A stretch of 64,000 bases of DNA from Parabacteroides merdae ATCC 43184 (GTDB taxonomy: Bacteria; Bacteroidota; Bacteroidia; Bacteroidales; Tannerellaceae). Below the pieces are notes generated by a model. That model was not told the origin of the DNA and ran no database searches. It was given only the letters and a program-made list of their open reading frames with translations. How positions within the stretch are numbered: the stretch's first letter is position 1; every line of letters starts with the position of its first letter. Positions 63,935 through 64,000 of the stretch are shown one piece after another. Made by a program: the position numbers and the translations under genes. The stretch is from positions 2,232,001 to 2,296,000 of the forward strand of contig NZ_CP102286.1 in assembly GCF_025151215.1 (NCBI RefSeq), written 5' to 3'.

Positions 63935-64000
63935 TTACTTCAATTCCCGAATCTTGATATTGCGGAACCAGATCGGATAACCATGATCCTGCAAGCCGAT
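63935..64000 (-). CDS. DUF1080 (3-keto-disaccharide hydrolase-like) protein, C-terminal end
   Basis: Only the last 21 residues are inside the window, read from 64000 to the stop at 63935-63937. The sequence LQDHGYPIWFRNIKIREL is the well-known C-terminal strand pair of DUF1080 proteins, where the jelly-roll ends with RNIxIREL. Members act on 3-keto-sugars or bind glycans and are common in Bacteroidales. Nothing can be said about the rest of this gene. Confidence 0.75.
   Translation of the reverse strand: MGLQDHGYPIWFRNIKIRELK

Noticed and set aside
1..64000. CRISPR array, rRNA or tRNA genes
   Set aside because: No regularly spaced identical repeats with unique spacers, no cas genes, and no recognisable rRNA or cloverleaf tRNA sequence were found by reading.

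Overview
The window looks like chromosome of a Bacteroidales gut anaerobe, most likely Parabacteroides or a close relative. The reasons are TANNTTTG-type -7 promoter boxes, the SusC/D-era style of lipoproteins and outer-membrane barrels, a Bacteroidetes ECF-sigma cassette, and housekeeping genes of that order (mnmE, ftsK, trxB, mdh, floA). The genus assignment is inference; the order is well supported.

Left chromosome (1-10450, GC near 50%): 3' end of miaA, a DUF486 membrane protein, ttcA, a TPR/beta-propeller protein with NfeD and flotillin FloA, a nucleoside phosphorylase, a nitroreductase, an AAA ATPase of the DUF4143 group, a DUF362/ferredoxin protein and mnmE. Right chromosome (50260-64000): a lipoprotein, a membrane-anchored barrel protein with its ECF sigma factor, a GHL10 hydrolase, a glycerophosphodiesterase, trxB, a LolA-like protein, ftsK, a DUF5063 protein, a DEDD exonuclease, an RlmI-like methyltransferase, mdh and the end of a DUF1080 gene.

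Between them (about 10.5-49.8 kb) lies an AT-rich integrated element. Its left end has a recombination and replication module: a multi-HTH protein, a tyrosine recombinase, a two-TM protein, an excisionase-like HTH protein and an SF3 primase-helicase. The rest is a dense defence island: an Mrr-like nuclease; an XRE regulator with a type I restriction-modification operon (hsdM, hsdS, hsdR) that continues into a 1200-residue SF1 helicase with a C-terminal nuclease domain; a WYL regulator followed by a SIR2-APAZ-Argonaute system whose reading frame is broken at a run of seven A; an IS66 element carrying a nested IS256-family element; a four-gene Zorya-like operon on the minus strand; and a HipBA-type pair. 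No relaxase, conjugation or phage structural genes are visible.

Three items deserve most attention. (1) The operon 47277-37300 joins a ZorA/ZorB-type proton-motor pair to a 1641-residue GHKL-ATPase/DUF3883 protein and an SNF2 helicase; I do not recognise this set as a named Zorya type. (2) The single-chain SIR2-APAZ-pAgo is split in the middle of APAZ by a one-base frame change at an A7 tract. (3) An identical 19-bp palindrome, AATGCAG-N5-CTGCATT, sits exactly 9 bp upstream of a -7-like box in front of both hsdM and the WYL-SIR2-pAgo genes, suggesting one repressor controls both systems.
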